64,000 bases of DNA from JACCXG01 sp963717745 (GCA_963717745.1 CAVQXJ010000024.1:339931-403930); one strand, 5' to 3'; positions 27,059 through 36,436 are shown, numbered from the stretch's first letter. Program-made: numbers and translations. The notes: generated by a model from the sequence alone, not told the origin.

Positions 27059-27178
27059 TCGTGCGTCTCTGACACCGCCGTTCGCTGCCACGGCCGCCTG
27101 CGTTCTACGGCCCCGCTGCGATATCCTTGACGGCAATCCTCCCTGGCATCGACGACTGTATTCCTTCATGAGGTGATC

Positions 27179-29740
27179 ATGCGGTTGCGCGTGCCACTCG
27201 CGTGGACCTGGATCGTGGTTGCCACCACGGCCACCAGCGGCACCGTGGCCTGCACGTCGCAGCCTCATGAGCCCGCTCTGCACGCGCAGGCGCTCGGTGG
27301 CGCGGCGGCCGTGCCGGTCGCGCGGAGTGTGGTCGAAGCGCAGCCGCTCGGCGCCAACATCGTGCGGTTGCTCGACGCACTCGACGTTCTCGGCGCCCCC
27401 GTGGGGGCCGCGCTGCGGCGGGATGTCACCACAGCAGCCCGGGAGCGCGATGCCGGCCGGCTCCAGCAGCTGCTCGACGATCGCGTGCTGCTCGTGGTCC
27501 ATATCAATCCCGAGACCCGCGTCAGGGTGGCACGAGGCCCCGCGGCCGCGGTGCTGCAGCAGGCGGGCTACACGCCGGCGATCGTCAAGATCCTCAACGA
27601 GAGTCGCGGCACGGCGCGGCTGGGCATCGGCAGCCCGCAGTCGGGACCGGTCTACGCCGGCATGACCAGGCTGGCGGGCGAGCGGATGCAGCAGGCGCAT
27701 CTCCGCGAGAACGAGAACGTGGACGGGCGCGGCGACCGCTTCCTCGACGTGGAGATGTTCAGCTCTCCGCCGATGACCCCGATGCTGAGCGGCCTGGACG
27801 TCGAGTATGCCATCGCACTGATCTACTCGAGCGAGGCCGGCCGGCGCGAGGCGACGATCACGTTCGACGTGGGACAGGGAACCCAGGACCTCGGGTTCCG
27901 CGGCGAGGTGCCGGTGTTGTTCACCGTGAAGCCGGCGATCCCGGTGAGGCTGAAGGTGCGCGACGCCGACGGAACCCCGACGACGGCGCGGCTGCAGTTC
28001 GTCGACGATCAAGGGCACGTCTACCCGCCGCAGCCGAAGCGGCTCGCGCCGGATCTCTTCTTCCAGAAACAGATCTACCGCGCGGACGGCGAAGAGGTGC
28101 GGCTGCCTCCGGGAAAGTTCACACTGCTCTATGGCCGCGGGCCGGAATATCGCGTGCTGCAGCGTTCGGTGATCGTGCCGGGCGTCAGCACCGGAGGAGG
28201 CAACGCCACCCCCCCGTTGACTCTCGATCTTCGGCTGGAGCGGTGGATCGATCCGTCGGCGCACGGTTTCTACAGCGGCGATCACCACATCCACGCTGCG
28301 GGTTGTGCCCACTACACCTCTCCGACGCAGGGCGTGGACCCGGCCGACATGTTTCGCCAGGTCAAGGGAGAAGGGCTCAACGTCGGCAGCGTGCTGACGT
28401 GGGGACCCGGATTCGATCATCAGCGGCAGTTCTTCGCACCGGCGGCCGACCGGCGCAGCGAGGCGCGGACGCTGATGAAATACGACATCGAGGTCAGCGG
28501 CTTCGGCTCCGAGGCGCTCGGGCATGTCTGCCTGCTGAACCTCAAGGAGCAGATCTACCCCGGGGCCAACGGCAGCACAGGATGGCCGACCTGGACGCTG
28601 CCGGTGCTGCGCTGGACCAGGGGGCAGGGCGGGATTGGTGGCTACGCGCACTCGGGCAGCGGCTTGCAGATTGACGCCCGCGCCGCCACCGAACGGCTGC
28701 TGGCGCAGTTCGACAGGAACAAAGACGGGAGGCTCGATCGAGTGGAAGCCGACCTGGGCTTGATGCCGGAGTCGTTCGGCGAGTCGGACGCCGATCGCGA
28801 TGGCGTGTTGACGGTCCGCGAGCTGGAGGCCAGCCACGGCCGCGCCGACGATCGGCTGCCGAACCTCGCGATTCCGGAGCTCAATGGCGTCGGGGCGCAG
28901 GAGATCTTCGTCACCGCCGCCCACGGCCTCGTCGACTTCATCAGCGCCATGGACACGGATCGCATTCGCGAGTGGAACGCGTGGTATCACCTCATGAACA
29001 GCGGCCTCCGCGTGAAGGCGAGCGGCGAGACCGACTTTCCCTGCATGAGCGGCACACGCGTCGGACAGGGACGAAGCTATGTGCAGCTCGGCAAGCCGGC
29101 GCGGGTTGATTACGCGCAATGGGTCGATGGGATCGCCCGCGGCCGGAGCTACGTCAGCGACGGTTACGCGCATGCCTTCGACTTCTCCGTGGGCGGCCGG
29201 GCGTCGGGCGACGAACTGCGGCTCGCCGCGCCCGGCAAGGTCACCGTCGCAGCCAAGGTGGCGTTTTCGCCGGAGACGCCGCGCGAGCCTGCCTACGGCA
29301 CCGTCATTCCCGTCGGCGGTTTGCGATACGCCGGCGACACCGTCCTCAAGCGCGAGCCGCTCCGGCCCGATTCGACGTCCGAGCGCGGGCTGCGGCTCGT
29401 CGAAGTGGTGGTCAACGGGCGCGTCGCCGCCCGCCGCGAGGTGCCCGCCGACGGCCGCGAGCACGCGGTTGAATTCTCGATTCAGCTGGACGGCAGCAGC
29501 TGGGTGGCGTTACGGCAGTTTCCGCAACTCCACACCAATCCCGTCTACGTGCTGGTCGGAGGCCAGCCGATCCGCGCGTCGCGCGACAGCGCGCAGTGGG
29601 CGCTCGCCTGCGTCGACCAGTTGTGGCGCGCCCGTTCGCGACGGATTGCCGACGGTGAACGTGCGGAGGCTGAACGGGCCTACGAACAGGCACGCGCCTA
29701 CTACCGGCGCGTCATCAGCGAATCTTCGGCCACTCGCTGA
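27179..29740 (+). CDS. CehA/McbA-type metallohydrolase lipoprotein with paired EF-hands
   Basis: 853 residues from the ATG at 27179 (GAGGTGATC upstream). The signal ends at a lipobox-like SGTVAC, so it is probably lipid-anchored. After a beta-rich N-terminal region, the PHP-like metal motif YSGDHHIHAAGC is at about residue 365, followed by VDPADMFRQVKGEGLNVGSVLTWG, as in CehA/McbA hydrolases of carbaryl-type esters. Two canonical EF-hand loops (DRNKDGRLDRVE near 510 and DADRDGVLTVRE near 537) are inserted within the catalytic region, followed by TAAHGLVDFISAMDTDR. The C terminus is a beta domain. Substrate unknown; calcium may stabilise the fold. Confidence 0.78.
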   Translation: MRLRVPLAWTWIVVATTATSGTVACTSQPHEPALHAQALGGAAAVPVARSVVEAQPLGANIVRLLDALDVLGAPVGAALRRDVTTAARERDAGRLQQLLDDRVLLVVHINPETRVRVARGPAAAVLQQAGYTPAIVKILNESRGTARLGIGSPQSGPVYAGMTRLAGERMQQAHLRENENVDGRGDRFLDVEMFSSPPMTPMLSGLDVEYAIALIYSSEAGRREATITFDVGQGTQDLGFRGEVPVLFTVKPAIPVRLKVRDADGTPTTARLQFVDDQGHVYPPQPKRLAPDLFFQKQIYRADGEEVRLPPGKFTLLYGRGPEYRVLQRSVIVPGVSTGGGNATPPLTLDLRLERWIDPSAHGFYSGDHHIHAAGCAHYTSPTQGVDPADMFRQVKGEGLNVGSVLTWGPGFDHQRQFFAPAADRRSEARTLMKYDIEVSGFGSEALGHVCLLNLKEQIYPGANGSTGWPTWTLPVLRWTRGQGGIGGYAHSGSGLQIDARAATERLLAQFDRNKDGRLDRVEADLGLMPESFGESDADRDGVLTVRELEASHGRADDRLPNLAIPELNGVGAQEIFVTAAHGLVDFISAMDTDRIREWNAWYHLMNSGLRVKASGETDFPCMSGTRVGQGRSYVQLGKPARVDYAQWVDGIARGRSYVSDGYAHAFDFSVGGRASGDELRLAAPGKVTVAAKVAFSPETPREPAYGTVIPVGGLRYAGDTVLKREPLRPDSTSERGLRLVEVVVNGRVAARREVPADGREHAVEFSIQLDGSSWVALRQFPQLHTNPVYVLVGGQPIRASRDSAQWALACVDQLWRARSRRIADGERAEAERAYEQARAYYRRVISESSATR

Positions 29741-29853
29741 CAACGATTGCGATCGGCCGGTGCAGGAGCATCCATGGACGACACGCACTGCCCGGCGCGG
29801 CCAGCACGCGCGACGAGATCTGCGATCTCAGCGCGGTCGAGCTGGTCGCCAGG

Positions 29854-31218
29854 ATGCGCCGCAAGGATCTCTCGGCGCGCGAGGTGATGACCGCCCATCT
29901 GGCGCGGATCGAGCGGGTCAACCCCAAGGTCAATGCCGTTGTCACCCTCGTGGCGGAGCGGGCGATGGCCGGCGCGGCCCGCGCTGACGAATCGATGGCC
30001 CGCGGTGAGGCGGCCGGCATCCTCCATGGCCTGCCGGTGGCGCACAAGGATCTGGTCGATACGGCGGGCATCCGCACGACTCGCGGCTCGCGGTTCTACC
30101 GGGACAACGTGCCGGCCCTGGACGCCGTCATCGTGAGCCGCATCCGCGCCGCAGGTGCGATCACCTGCGCCAAGACGAACACGCCGGAGCTCGGCGCCGG
30201 ATCGCAGACCTTCAATGAGGTGTTCGGAGCGACGCGCAATCCCTACGATCTCACCAGGACCTGCGGTGGCAGCAGCGGCGGCGCCGCCGTGGCGCTGGCC
30301 TGCGGCATGGTCCCGATCGCGGACGGGAGCGACATGGGGGGCTCCCTCCGCAATCCCGCGGCATTCTGCAACGTCGTCGGACTGCGGCCGTCGCCGGGGC
30401 GGGTGCCGGGTGCCGAGGGCAGCTGGTCGCCGCTCGCCGTTTCTGGTCCGATGGCACGCTCGGTCGCGGACGTGGCGCTCTTCCTCAGCGCGATTGCGGG
30501 ATACGACCCTGCCAGCCCGCTCTCGATCGCGGAGGACGCCGGCCGGTTCCGGGCCCCTCTCGAACGCGACTTCAAGGGTGTGCGGGTCGCGTGGTGGCGG
30601 GGCCTCGGCGGCATTCCGTTCGAACCGGAAATCCGTCAGGTCGTCGACGCCAACCGTCGCGTGTTCGAGAGCCTCGGGTGCACCGTCGAGGAAGCCGAGC
30701 CCGACTTCGCCGGCGTGGACGAGGCGTTCCCGGCGCTCCGGTTCACGGCCAACCATCCGCAGTATGCGCCGCTGATCCGGGAGCACCCTGAATGGGTGAA
30801 GGACACGATCAAATACGAGGTCGCGGAGGCCGAGCGTCTGACCGCCGCCGTCATTGGGCGGGCGGTTGCCCGGCAGACCCAGATGTACGACCAGAGCCGG
30901 CAGTTCTTCGAACGTTACGATTACTTCGTTCTGCCGGTGACGCAGGTCGCGCCGTTCGACGTGAACGTCCCGTATCCTACGCAGGTGGCCGGAACACCGA
31001 TGACGACGTATATCGACTGGATGCGGTCGTGCTGGTACGTCAGTTTCATGGCGAATCCGGCGATGTCCGTGCCCGCCGGGTTCACTGCCGGTGGGCTGCC
31101 GGTCGGAATCCAGATCGTCGGCCGTCACCGTGGCGAGTGGAGTCTGCTGCAGATGGCGCACGCGTTCGAGCAGGCGACGCAACATGGAAAGCGGCGCGCC
31201 GCGCTCCTGAGCGCGTGA
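29854..31218 (+). CDS. Amidase signature (AS) family enzyme
   Basis: 454 residues from the ATG at 29854. The catalytic Ser-cisSer-Lys triad is visible: Lys65 (PVAHKDLVD), the GGSSGG signature at 138-143, and the nucleophile region DMGGSLRNPA (Ser164). The end LPVGIQIVGRHRGEWSLLQMA is typical. Such enzymes hydrolyse amides to acids. The real N terminus probably lies upstream: the same frame reads TRDEICDLSAVELVARM, which matches the family, but it has no start codon, and the ATG at 29774 is in another frame. A missing or extra base near 29790 is likely. Confidence 0.88.
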   Translation: MRRKDLSAREVMTAHLARIERVNPKVNAVVTLVAERAMAGAARADESMARGEAAGILHGLPVAHKDLVDTAGIRTTRGSRFYRDNVPALDAVIVSRIRAAGAITCAKTNTPELGAGSQTFNEVFGATRNPYDLTRTCGGSSGGAAVALACGMVPIADGSDMGGSLRNPAAFCNVVGLRPSPGRVPGAEGSWSPLAVSGPMARSVADVALFLSAIAGYDPASPLSIAEDAGRFRAPLERDFKGVRVAWWRGLGGIPFEPEIRQVVDANRRVFESLGCTVEEAEPDFAGVDEAFPALRFTANHPQYAPLIREHPEWVKDTIKYEVAEAERLTAAVIGRAVARQTQMYDQSRQFFERYDYFVLPVTQVAPFDVNVPYPTQVAGTPMTTYIDWMRSCWYVSFMANPAMSVPAGFTAGGLPVGIQIVGRHRGEWSLLQMAHAFEQATQHGKRRAALLSA

Positions 31219-31241
31219 CCCCGCTGCTTACTCACAAGATC

Positions 31242-31721
31242 ATGACCATCCATCAAACCCTTGCCACGCTGTTCGGTGAGCTCCTCGATGGCCCCGCCGC
31301 GGAGGCGGCGTGGATGCTCAACGCCAACGACGACGGCCTGCTTCGATCCCTCGACAAGCTGCCGGCGCCGGCGGCGTCGCGGATTGCGCCTGGCGGCGGC
31401 GCGAGCATCGCCGCCCACGTCGATCACCTCCGCTACGGCCTGTCGCTGATGAACCGGTGGAGCCGCGGCGAGGCCAATCCCTGGGAGACGGCCGACTGGG
31501 CGGCCAGCTGGCGCCGCTCCGAGGTCAGCGACCAGGAATGGGCGCAGCGCCGCCAGGAGCTGGCGGTGGAAGTGCGGGCGTGGATGGACGTGCTGCGGTC
31601 GCCGCGCGAGTACACGCCGTTCGAATTGAACGGCGTCATCGCGAGCATCGCGCACCTCGCGTATCACCTCGGCGCCATCCGGCAGATCGACCGCTCGATC
31701 CGCGGGCCGGCCGCCGAGTAG
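31242..31721 (+). CDS. DinB-like four-helix protein
   Basis: 159 residues from the ATG at 31242, 23 bases after the amidase stop. The pattern is DinB-like: HQTLATLFGELLDGPAAEAAWML, a second-helix His in GASIAAHVDHLRYGLSLMNRW, and the closing NGVIASIAHLAYHLGAIRQID with two more His in metal-site spacing. No signal peptide. Function unknown. Confidence 0.8.
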   Translation: MTIHQTLATLFGELLDGPAAEAAWMLNANDDGLLRSLDKLPAPAASRIAPGGGASIAAHVDHLRYGLSLMNRWSRGEANPWETADWAASWRRSEVSDQEWAQRRQELAVEVRAWMDVLRSPREYTPFELNGVIASIAHLAYHLGAIRQIDRSIRGPAAE

Positions 31722-31763
31722 CGCGGCGTGCGAACCGCGGCCTCATCGAAGCGGGCTCCCACC

Positions 31764-32129
31764 ATGTCTTCAGAAACAGGTCGCGAGCACATCGTCAAGC
31801 GGTTGATCCGTGATGTAGAGGCGACAGTCGGACCTGCGTATGTGGGATTCGTGGTGGACAGGGCCGACTTTCTCGTGTCCTTCAACGACGACCTGAGCCG
31901 GTACCGTGACAGGTTGGTCGAGGAGGTTCAGCAGTACTTTCATGACGTCTATATCGATACCACCTGGCCCACTTGCCCGCGCCATCCGAACCATCCGCTG
32001 TGGTTGCGCGGGGAATCATGGCACTGCGAACGTGATGACGTTCCGGTTGCTCGTCTTGGCGAGCTCGAAGCAGCCCTGAACCGGGGATCCAGCAAAGGCG
32101 ACTCACGCCAATCGACGGAGGAGCTGTGA
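31764..32129 (+). CDS. Unknown protein with a short Cys/His motif
   Basis: 121 residues from the ATG at 31764 (the frame is open to 31728). The N-terminal half is a helical region (SETGREHIVKRLIRDVEATV) followed by strands. Near the C terminus, TWPTCPRHPNHPLWLRGESW followed by HCERD looks like a small zinc-ribbon-like knuckle (C-x2-H...H-C). I recognise it only as a conserved hypothetical type. Its TGA overlaps the ATG of the following gene. Confidence 0.62.
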   Translation: MSSETGREHIVKRLIRDVEATVGPAYVGFVVDRADFLVSFNDDLSRYRDRLVEEVQQYFHDVYIDTTWPTCPRHPNHPLWLRGESWHCERDDVPVARLGELEAALNRGSSKGDSRQSTEEL

Positions 32130-32806
32130 TGAGTAGGCGACAGTGGCTATCCAGGGCCGGGGTTGCCGCGGCGATGCTGTCGCTCGCACTGTCAGCGTGC
32201 CGCCCAGGGCGTGCCGCAAGGCATCGGCGCCGGCTGCGTGCCGATCGGCCAACGCACGCAGCAGTTCGGATGCTTCATTCTGGCGGCGCAGCCGGTCGGC
32301 GCGATCGACGGGCGTGCCGCGTTCTGGCATCTGGAGACATTCCCCGATCGCGCGGCGGCAGAGAGGGCGAAGGGCGCGCCGGGAACGGTGGTCGAGGCGT
32401 TCGGTAAAGTGTGGCGGCTCACGATCGCCGAGGCGGGCCGGCGATCGGCCGGGGGCAGCACGTCGCCGAGATCGGTCCATTGCCGATCACGCCGGGCACC
32501 GCCTACACGGCGCAGTTCATGGAGGCGGTGTTCCGCCCGGGAATGAAGTCCGCCGTGCACCGCCACTCTGGTCCTGAAGCCTGGTACACCGTCACCGGAG
32601 AAACCTGTCTGGAAACGCCGCAGGGCATCATGACCGGCCGCGCCGGCGGCAGCCATGTGATCGTTCCTGGCGGCCCGCCGATGGAGCTCACGGCGACGGG
32701 GTCCGAGACACGACAGGCACTGGTGCTGATCCTTCACGACTCCGCGCAACCGGCGACGAGTCCGGCCCCCGACTGGACGCCCAAGGGACTGTGCAAGCCC
32801 CGGTAA
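32129..32806 (+). pseudogene. Exported cupin-domain protein, two frameshifts
   Basis: The ATG at 32129 overlaps the previous stop (ATGA) and has GGAGGAG upstream. The readable chain spans three frames: a signal-like start SRRQWLSRAGVAAAMLSLAL (to about 32200); a middle part with GIGAGCVPIGQRTQQFGCFI and RAAFWHLETFPDRAAAERA (to about 32440); and a cupin half with FRPGMKSAVHRHSGPEAWYT and ETCLETPQG. The His pair in HRHSGPE is the cupin metal site. The protein is probably intact in reality (about 225 residues) and broken by sequence errors, but loss of function is possible. Confidence 0.65.
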
Positions 32807-32941
32807 CGGCTGTGCCGTCCCCGCGTCCTCAATCGAGGCCATCCTGCCGTTTGCGCTTCGCGCTTTTTCGGCCATTCGCGCGGCGACCGTGTGGCACTGC
32901 CGTTGCTCTCTCAGAAGAGCCAGCGCAACAGGAGTGTGATC

Positions 32942-33556
32942 ATGCGGAAGCTCTCAGCACTGCCGGCGTCTGTCGTCGCGGCGCTGTTCGTTGTTTCGAC
33001 CGCGTCGAGTGCGTCGGCACAGGGCCGGGCTCAGGTCGGCGGGTTCGGTGGATATACGTTCGGCAGCACGACCGCGGCAACCACGTTTGGCGGCAACCTG
33101 CGGATGCCGCTGGCCGGCGGCATGGACATCGTCGGCGAAGTGGGGCGGCTGGACGACGTGATGCCGTCGACGCTGGGGACCCTGATCGATTTCACCCCGA
33201 TCGATCTGCGGCTGTCGGCGTGGTACGGCGAGGCTGGCGTGCGCTTCCAGGCGCCATGGCATCGTATCGTCGTGCCTTACGCCGAGGCGACCGCCGGGTT
33301 CGCGCGGATGCACACGGGCTTCAGCGGCGCCGGACGCGCCGACCCGTTCGTGAGCGCGGCACTGCGCTTCCTCGATCGAACCGAACCGATGCTTGGCGTC
33401 GGTGCCGGCATCGCGGTCAGCGGCGGCCCGCTCACGCTCGACCTCGGCTACCGATACAAGCGGATCGTGGCATCCGACTCGCTGCAATCGATCCTGGTCG
33501 CGGGTGACCGGATCGACGTGAGCCAGGTGCGCATCGGCGTCGGGGTCCGATTCTAG
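32942..33556 (+). CDS. Outer-membrane beta-barrel protein
   Basis: 204 residues from the ATG at 32942 (AGGAG upstream). A clear signal peptide (SALPASVVAALFVVSTASSASA) ends before QGRAQVGGFGGYTFGS. The rest alternates polar and hydrophobic residues in amphipathic strands (MDIVGEVGRLDD, GEAGVRFQAPW, VVPYAEATAGFARM). It ends DVSQVRIGVGVRF, with the terminal Phe typical of barrel insertion. This matches the OmpA-like / opacity-type beta-barrel group (about eight strands). Role unknown. Confidence 0.82.
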   Translation: MRKLSALPASVVAALFVVSTASSASAQGRAQVGGFGGYTFGSTTAATTFGGNLRMPLAGGMDIVGEVGRLDDVMPSTLGTLIDFTPIDLRLSAWYGEAGVRFQAPWHRIVVPYAEATAGFARMHTGFSGAGRADPFVSAALRFLDRTEPMLGVGAGIAVSGGPLTLDLGYRYKRIVASDSLQSILVAGDRIDVSQVRIGVGVRF

Positions 33557-33781
33557 CTCGCTGATGAAAAACCTCGCAGGTCAAGGGAGAAGGGAAGGGC
33601 TCTACGCCCACGACCTGCGCGGTCGGCAACAGGTGTCGAGACTCCGGGTGGAGCCGGCCGTGCTGCCCGCCGAATGCGCGGCTCCGCCCTGACGAAGTAA
33701 CTCTGGGACGACGCGCTGATCTCGGAATAAGCTTCGCGAACCAGGTCGAGCGAGACCTCAACACCAACACCGGAGGGACGC

Positions 33782-33949
33782 GTGAGCACATCGGCGCCTG
33801 CGACCAGTGCTGCCAAGGCCGGCATCGGCTTCGGGAGCGCCCTCGCCATCACGATCTCCTGGAGTGTCAACAAGTCGATCCTCTGGGCGATCATCCACGG
33901 CTTTTTAGGGTGGATCTACGTGCTCTACTATGCGCTGAAGCATCAGTGA
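33782..33949 (+). CDS. 55-residue single-helix membrane protein
   Basis: A GTG at 33782 after an ACCGGAGG-like site opens a 55-residue frame ending at the TGA 33947-33949. The sequence has a small-residue N terminus (STSAPATSAAKAGIGFGSA), then AITISWSVNKSILWAIIHGF and LGWIYVLYYALKHQ. Aromatic girdles and a conserved-looking NKSILWAIIHG motif support a real gene. I have seen similar short sequences annotated only as hypothetical. One or two membrane passes are likely; function unknown. Confidence 0.68.
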   Translation: MSTSAPATSAAKAGIGFGSALAITISWSVNKSILWAIIHGFLGWIYVLYYALKHQ

Positions 33950-34022
33950 TCGACTGCGGCCCGGCGGCAGCTCTCAAGGGCCGCCGGCTGGGCGAGGCGC
34001 TGGATCGCCCTCGAGGACAGGC

Positions 34023-34496
34023 ATGTTGTTGATCAGAGCGGCTCGAGCCTGGCTGACGTCTGTCGTGGCTTGCGTCTGTCTGTTGGCGGCGTGGGTCGCA
34101 GCCTCGCAGTTGCTGGTCGGCCGGCCGAGCCACGTCGTGCATAACATGCTCGACGTGTCGATCGCCTTTGGCGCCGTGTTCGCGGTCACGGCCGCAGTCC
34201 TGCACGTACCTGTCTTCCTCGCGCTCTCGGGGCTTCTCGTCCATCCCCTGCGCCGGACCATGGCCGTCCTTGTCGGTGTCGGACTCGCGCCAGCCGCTTA
34301 CCTGGCGGTCGCCTGGCGATTTCGCGACGCTGAGGACCCGCACACCGTAGCCGCCTGGGCGTGGTATTGGGCCGGGCATATTCCCGAGCTGGTCATTGGT
34401 TCACTGCCATTTGCAGTGGCTGGCGCGGTGTTCGGGGTGCTGTGGTCAGGAGCCGCGCACGGTCGCGTCGGCAGCCGCGTCGAACCCGCTGTTTGA
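34023..34496 (+). CDS. Membrane protein, unknown function
   Basis: 157 residues with about four hydrophobic segments (10-32, 44-66, 70-95 and 112-143). Notable loops are SHVVHNMLDVSIAFGAVF and WYWAGHIPELVIGSLPF. It lies 12 bases before the ASCH gene. No recognised family. Confidence 0.58.
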   Translation: MLLIRAARAWLTSVVACVCLLAAWVAASQLLVGRPSHVVHNMLDVSIAFGAVFAVTAAVLHVPVFLALSGLLVHPLRRTMAVLVGVGLAPAAYLAVAWRFRDAEDPHTVAAWAWYWAGHIPELVIGSLPFAVAGAVFGVLWSGAAHGRVGSRVEPAV

Positions 34497-34508
34497 CGGG
34501 GGCTCGCC

Positions 34509-34973
34509 ATGGTGTTCAGCAAGCCCCTTCGTGAGGGGATTCGACGGGGCAGGATCACGTGCAGCATCCGCGTCTGGATCCGCCCTCACGTCAAGGTCGG
34601 TGGGCGCTATCCCTTCGAAGACGGGCACATTGTCGTGGATTCGATCACGGCGATCGACATCTCGGATGTCACGGACAACCTGGCGCGCGAGTCGGGGTTC
34701 GCCACCGTGCAGGACCTGCTCGCCATCGCCCGGCACGGCAAGGGAGAGAACATCTATCTGGTCCGGTTCCACTACGTCAGGCCAGGCGGCTGGGATGAGC
34801 AGCCCGAGGCAACCGCTGCAGCCGGGAGCCGTCGTCGGCAGGCGGGCCCAGCCTCGCCTCCATCCTCTCGCACGCTGCTGCAACGGATCCGCAGCACGAC
34901 ACCGCCAGCGGCGCCTCGGGCGAAAGCGGCCGGCGGCACGAGCGCGCGAAAAAGTCGAGGGCGCGATCGATGA
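34509..34973 (+). CDS. ASCH-domain-like protein
   Basis: 154 residues. Residues 1-95 match the small beta-barrel ASCH/PUA-like pattern: FSKPLREGIRRGRITCSIRV, HVKVGGRYPFEDGHIVVDSI, the strand-helix ITAIDISDVTDNLARESGF, and VQDLLAIARHGKGENIYLVR. ASCH domains bind RNA or modified nucleosides, and some deaminate or hydrolyse them. The C-terminal 50 residues are low-complexity, rich in Arg, Pro and Ala, and unlike the rest; part of this tail may be out of frame. Confidence 0.75.
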   Translation: MVFSKPLREGIRRGRITCSIRVWIRPHVKVGGRYPFEDGHIVVDSITAIDISDVTDNLARESGFATVQDLLAIARHGKGENIYLVRFHYVRPGGWDEQPEATAAAGSRRRQAGPASPPSSRTLLQRIRSTTPPAAPRAKAAGGTSARKSRGRDR

Positions 34974-35056
34974 ACCGGAGCGGACGCCCGTGCCGCGCGA
35001 TCCGGATCGCCGCATGCGCCATGCCCGCGATCGAAGCCAACGCGGTCCGAGGAGAA

Positions 35057-35665
35057 ATGGTGCTCCTGGACGAGTTGATGCCGGTCTACGACGTCGTCGA
35101 GCGCCATCGGATCGTCGTGCACGCACGCCGGAAATCGTCTTCGCCGCCATCCGTGACGCGGATCTGGGCCGAGGCGCGCTGACGCGCACGCTGCTCACGG
35201 TCCGAGCAGTGCCCGCCGCCGTCATCGCCTTCTTGCGATCGCCGCGGGCCGCCCGCGCTGAGTGGCGGGCCAGACGAGCGCATCGGCGGCGCGGCCTGCA
35301 CCTGGCCGACTTCGAGCGCACCGGGTTTCGGGTCGTGGCCGAACGGCATCCGGAGGAACTGGTGATCGGTCTGCTCGGAAAGTTCTGGACACCCCGCGGC
35401 GGGCTTCGCCCGGAAGTGACGCGCGCCCACTTCTCGGCGGTCCCGCCCCAGGGTATTCGCGCTGGCGGGCTGGAACTTCACCGTGATTCCGGGCGGCGAC
35501 GGCGTGGTCGAGCTCCGCACCGAGACCCGCGTCTGGTGCGCGCCGGACGCGCGACTGAAGTTCCGGGCCTACTGGTTCGTCGTGCGCCCGGGGAGCGGGC
35601 TGATCCGCCGTGCGATGCTCCGCGCGATCCGGCTCCAGGCCGAGCACCAGGGACAGTCAGGCTGA
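35057..35665 (+). pseudogene. SRPBCC/START-like protein, two frameshifts
   Basis: Readable in three frames. First: VLLDELMPVYDVVERHRIVV (from the ATG at 35057, with GGAG upstream). Second: PEIVFAAIRDADLGRG to AVPAAVIAFLRSPRA and ERHPEELVIGLLGKFWTPRG (about 35125-35465). Third: AGWNFTVIPGGDGVVELRTE, WCAPDARLKFRAYW and VRPGSGLIRRAML (to 35665). Together these make a helix-grip protein of about 200 residues, a fold that binds lipids or polyketides. The shifts at about 35125 and 35465 may be sequence errors. Confidence 0.6.
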
Positions 35666-35714
35666 TTCGGCGGCTCTGGGCTTCGGCTTGCCCGTTGACT
35701 GGTAGACTAATGGC

Positions 35715-35969
35715 ATGCGAACGACCATTGATAAGGCAGGTCGATTGGTTATCCCAGCCAGCATCCGGGATCGTGCCGGCTTGACTCCGGGCACCATCCT
35801 CGAGATCACGGTCGACGAATTCGGCGTGCGACTGGAGCCGATCGCGCCGGGTCCCCGCCTGGTCAAGGTCGGGCGCCGGCTGGTCGCAAGGCCGACCAGC
35901 GAGGTGCACGCGCGCCCGTCAGTGGATATCGCGGGGCTCGTCGAGGACGAACGTAATCGATGGCCCTGA
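35715..35969 (+). CDS. vapB: SpoVT/AbrB-type antitoxin of a VapBC pair
   Basis: 84 residues. The swapped-hairpin DNA-binding domain is at the N terminus: RTTIDKAGRLVIPASIRDRA, then GLTPGTILEITVDEFGVRLEP. The C-terminal tail (RPTSEVHARPSVDIAGLVED) would block the toxin. It overlaps vapC by 10 bases, supporting joint expression and autoregulation. Confidence 0.92.
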   Translation: MRTTIDKAGRLVIPASIRDRAGLTPGTILEITVDEFGVRLEPIAPGPRLVKVGRRLVARPTSEVHARPSVDIAGLVEDERNRWP

Positions 35970-36436
35970 GCGTCTTCTTGGACACCAGTGTTCTGCTCGC
36001 CGGTCTCGTCGACTTCGGGCCGCAGAGCGCGCCTGCCCAGTCGATCCTTCACGCGGTCGCCGAAAAGACCATTCAGTCGCCCGGTACGGCCTGGCACTGC
36101 TGCCTCGAGTTCTACTCGGTCGCCACGCGGCTCCCTCCCGAGTTCCGGCTGACGCCAGACGATGCGAACGAGCTGTTGCGTGAGGAGGTGTTCGGCCGGC
36201 TCACCGTCCACGATCTGCCGGCAGAAGAACGACTCGGGCTGTTCGCGACGTCAGCACGCGACCGGATTGCCGGCGGGCGTGTCTACGACGCGCACATCGC
36301 CGAGGTCGCGCGGGCGGCGGGGGCGAAGATCATCGTCACCGACAACCGGCGCCACTTCCTGGCCTCGTTCCGGCACGGCATCAAGGTGGAGACGCCGGCG
36401 GAGTTTCTGGCCGGAATCAAGCCGCGCCGCACGTGA
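35960..36436 (+). CDS. vapC: PIN-domain ribonuclease toxin
   Basis: 158 residues with the acidic residues of a PIN nuclease in order: SVFLDTSVLLAGL (Asp8), CCLEFYSVATRLP (Glu near 51), GRVYDAHIAEVARAAGAK (Asp near 112), then IIVTDNRRHF (Asp near 129). VapC toxins cut tRNA or rRNA when the antitoxin is degraded. Length is somewhat above the usual 130-140 residues. It forms a bicistronic module with the AbrB-type gene before it. Confidence 0.93.
   Translation: MALSVFLDTSVLLAGLVDFGPQSAPAQSILHAVAEKTIQSPGTAWHCCLEFYSVATRLPPEFRLTPDDANELLREEVFGRLTVHDLPAEERLGLFATSARDRIAGGRVYDAHIAEVARAAGAKIIVTDNRRHFLASFRHGIKVETPAEFLAGIKPRRT

Noticed and set aside
25859..29464. Very long open frame on the minus strand (about 1,200 codons)
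   Set aside because: It lies antisense to the sensor and the EF-hand hydrolase genes, has no motif, and is Arg/His/Gln-rich, as expected from the mirror frame of high-GC coding DNA.
33553..33894. Minus-strand frame over the small membrane gene
   Set aside because: No family-like pattern, while the + strand frame 33782-33949 has a ribosome site and a clear membrane helix.
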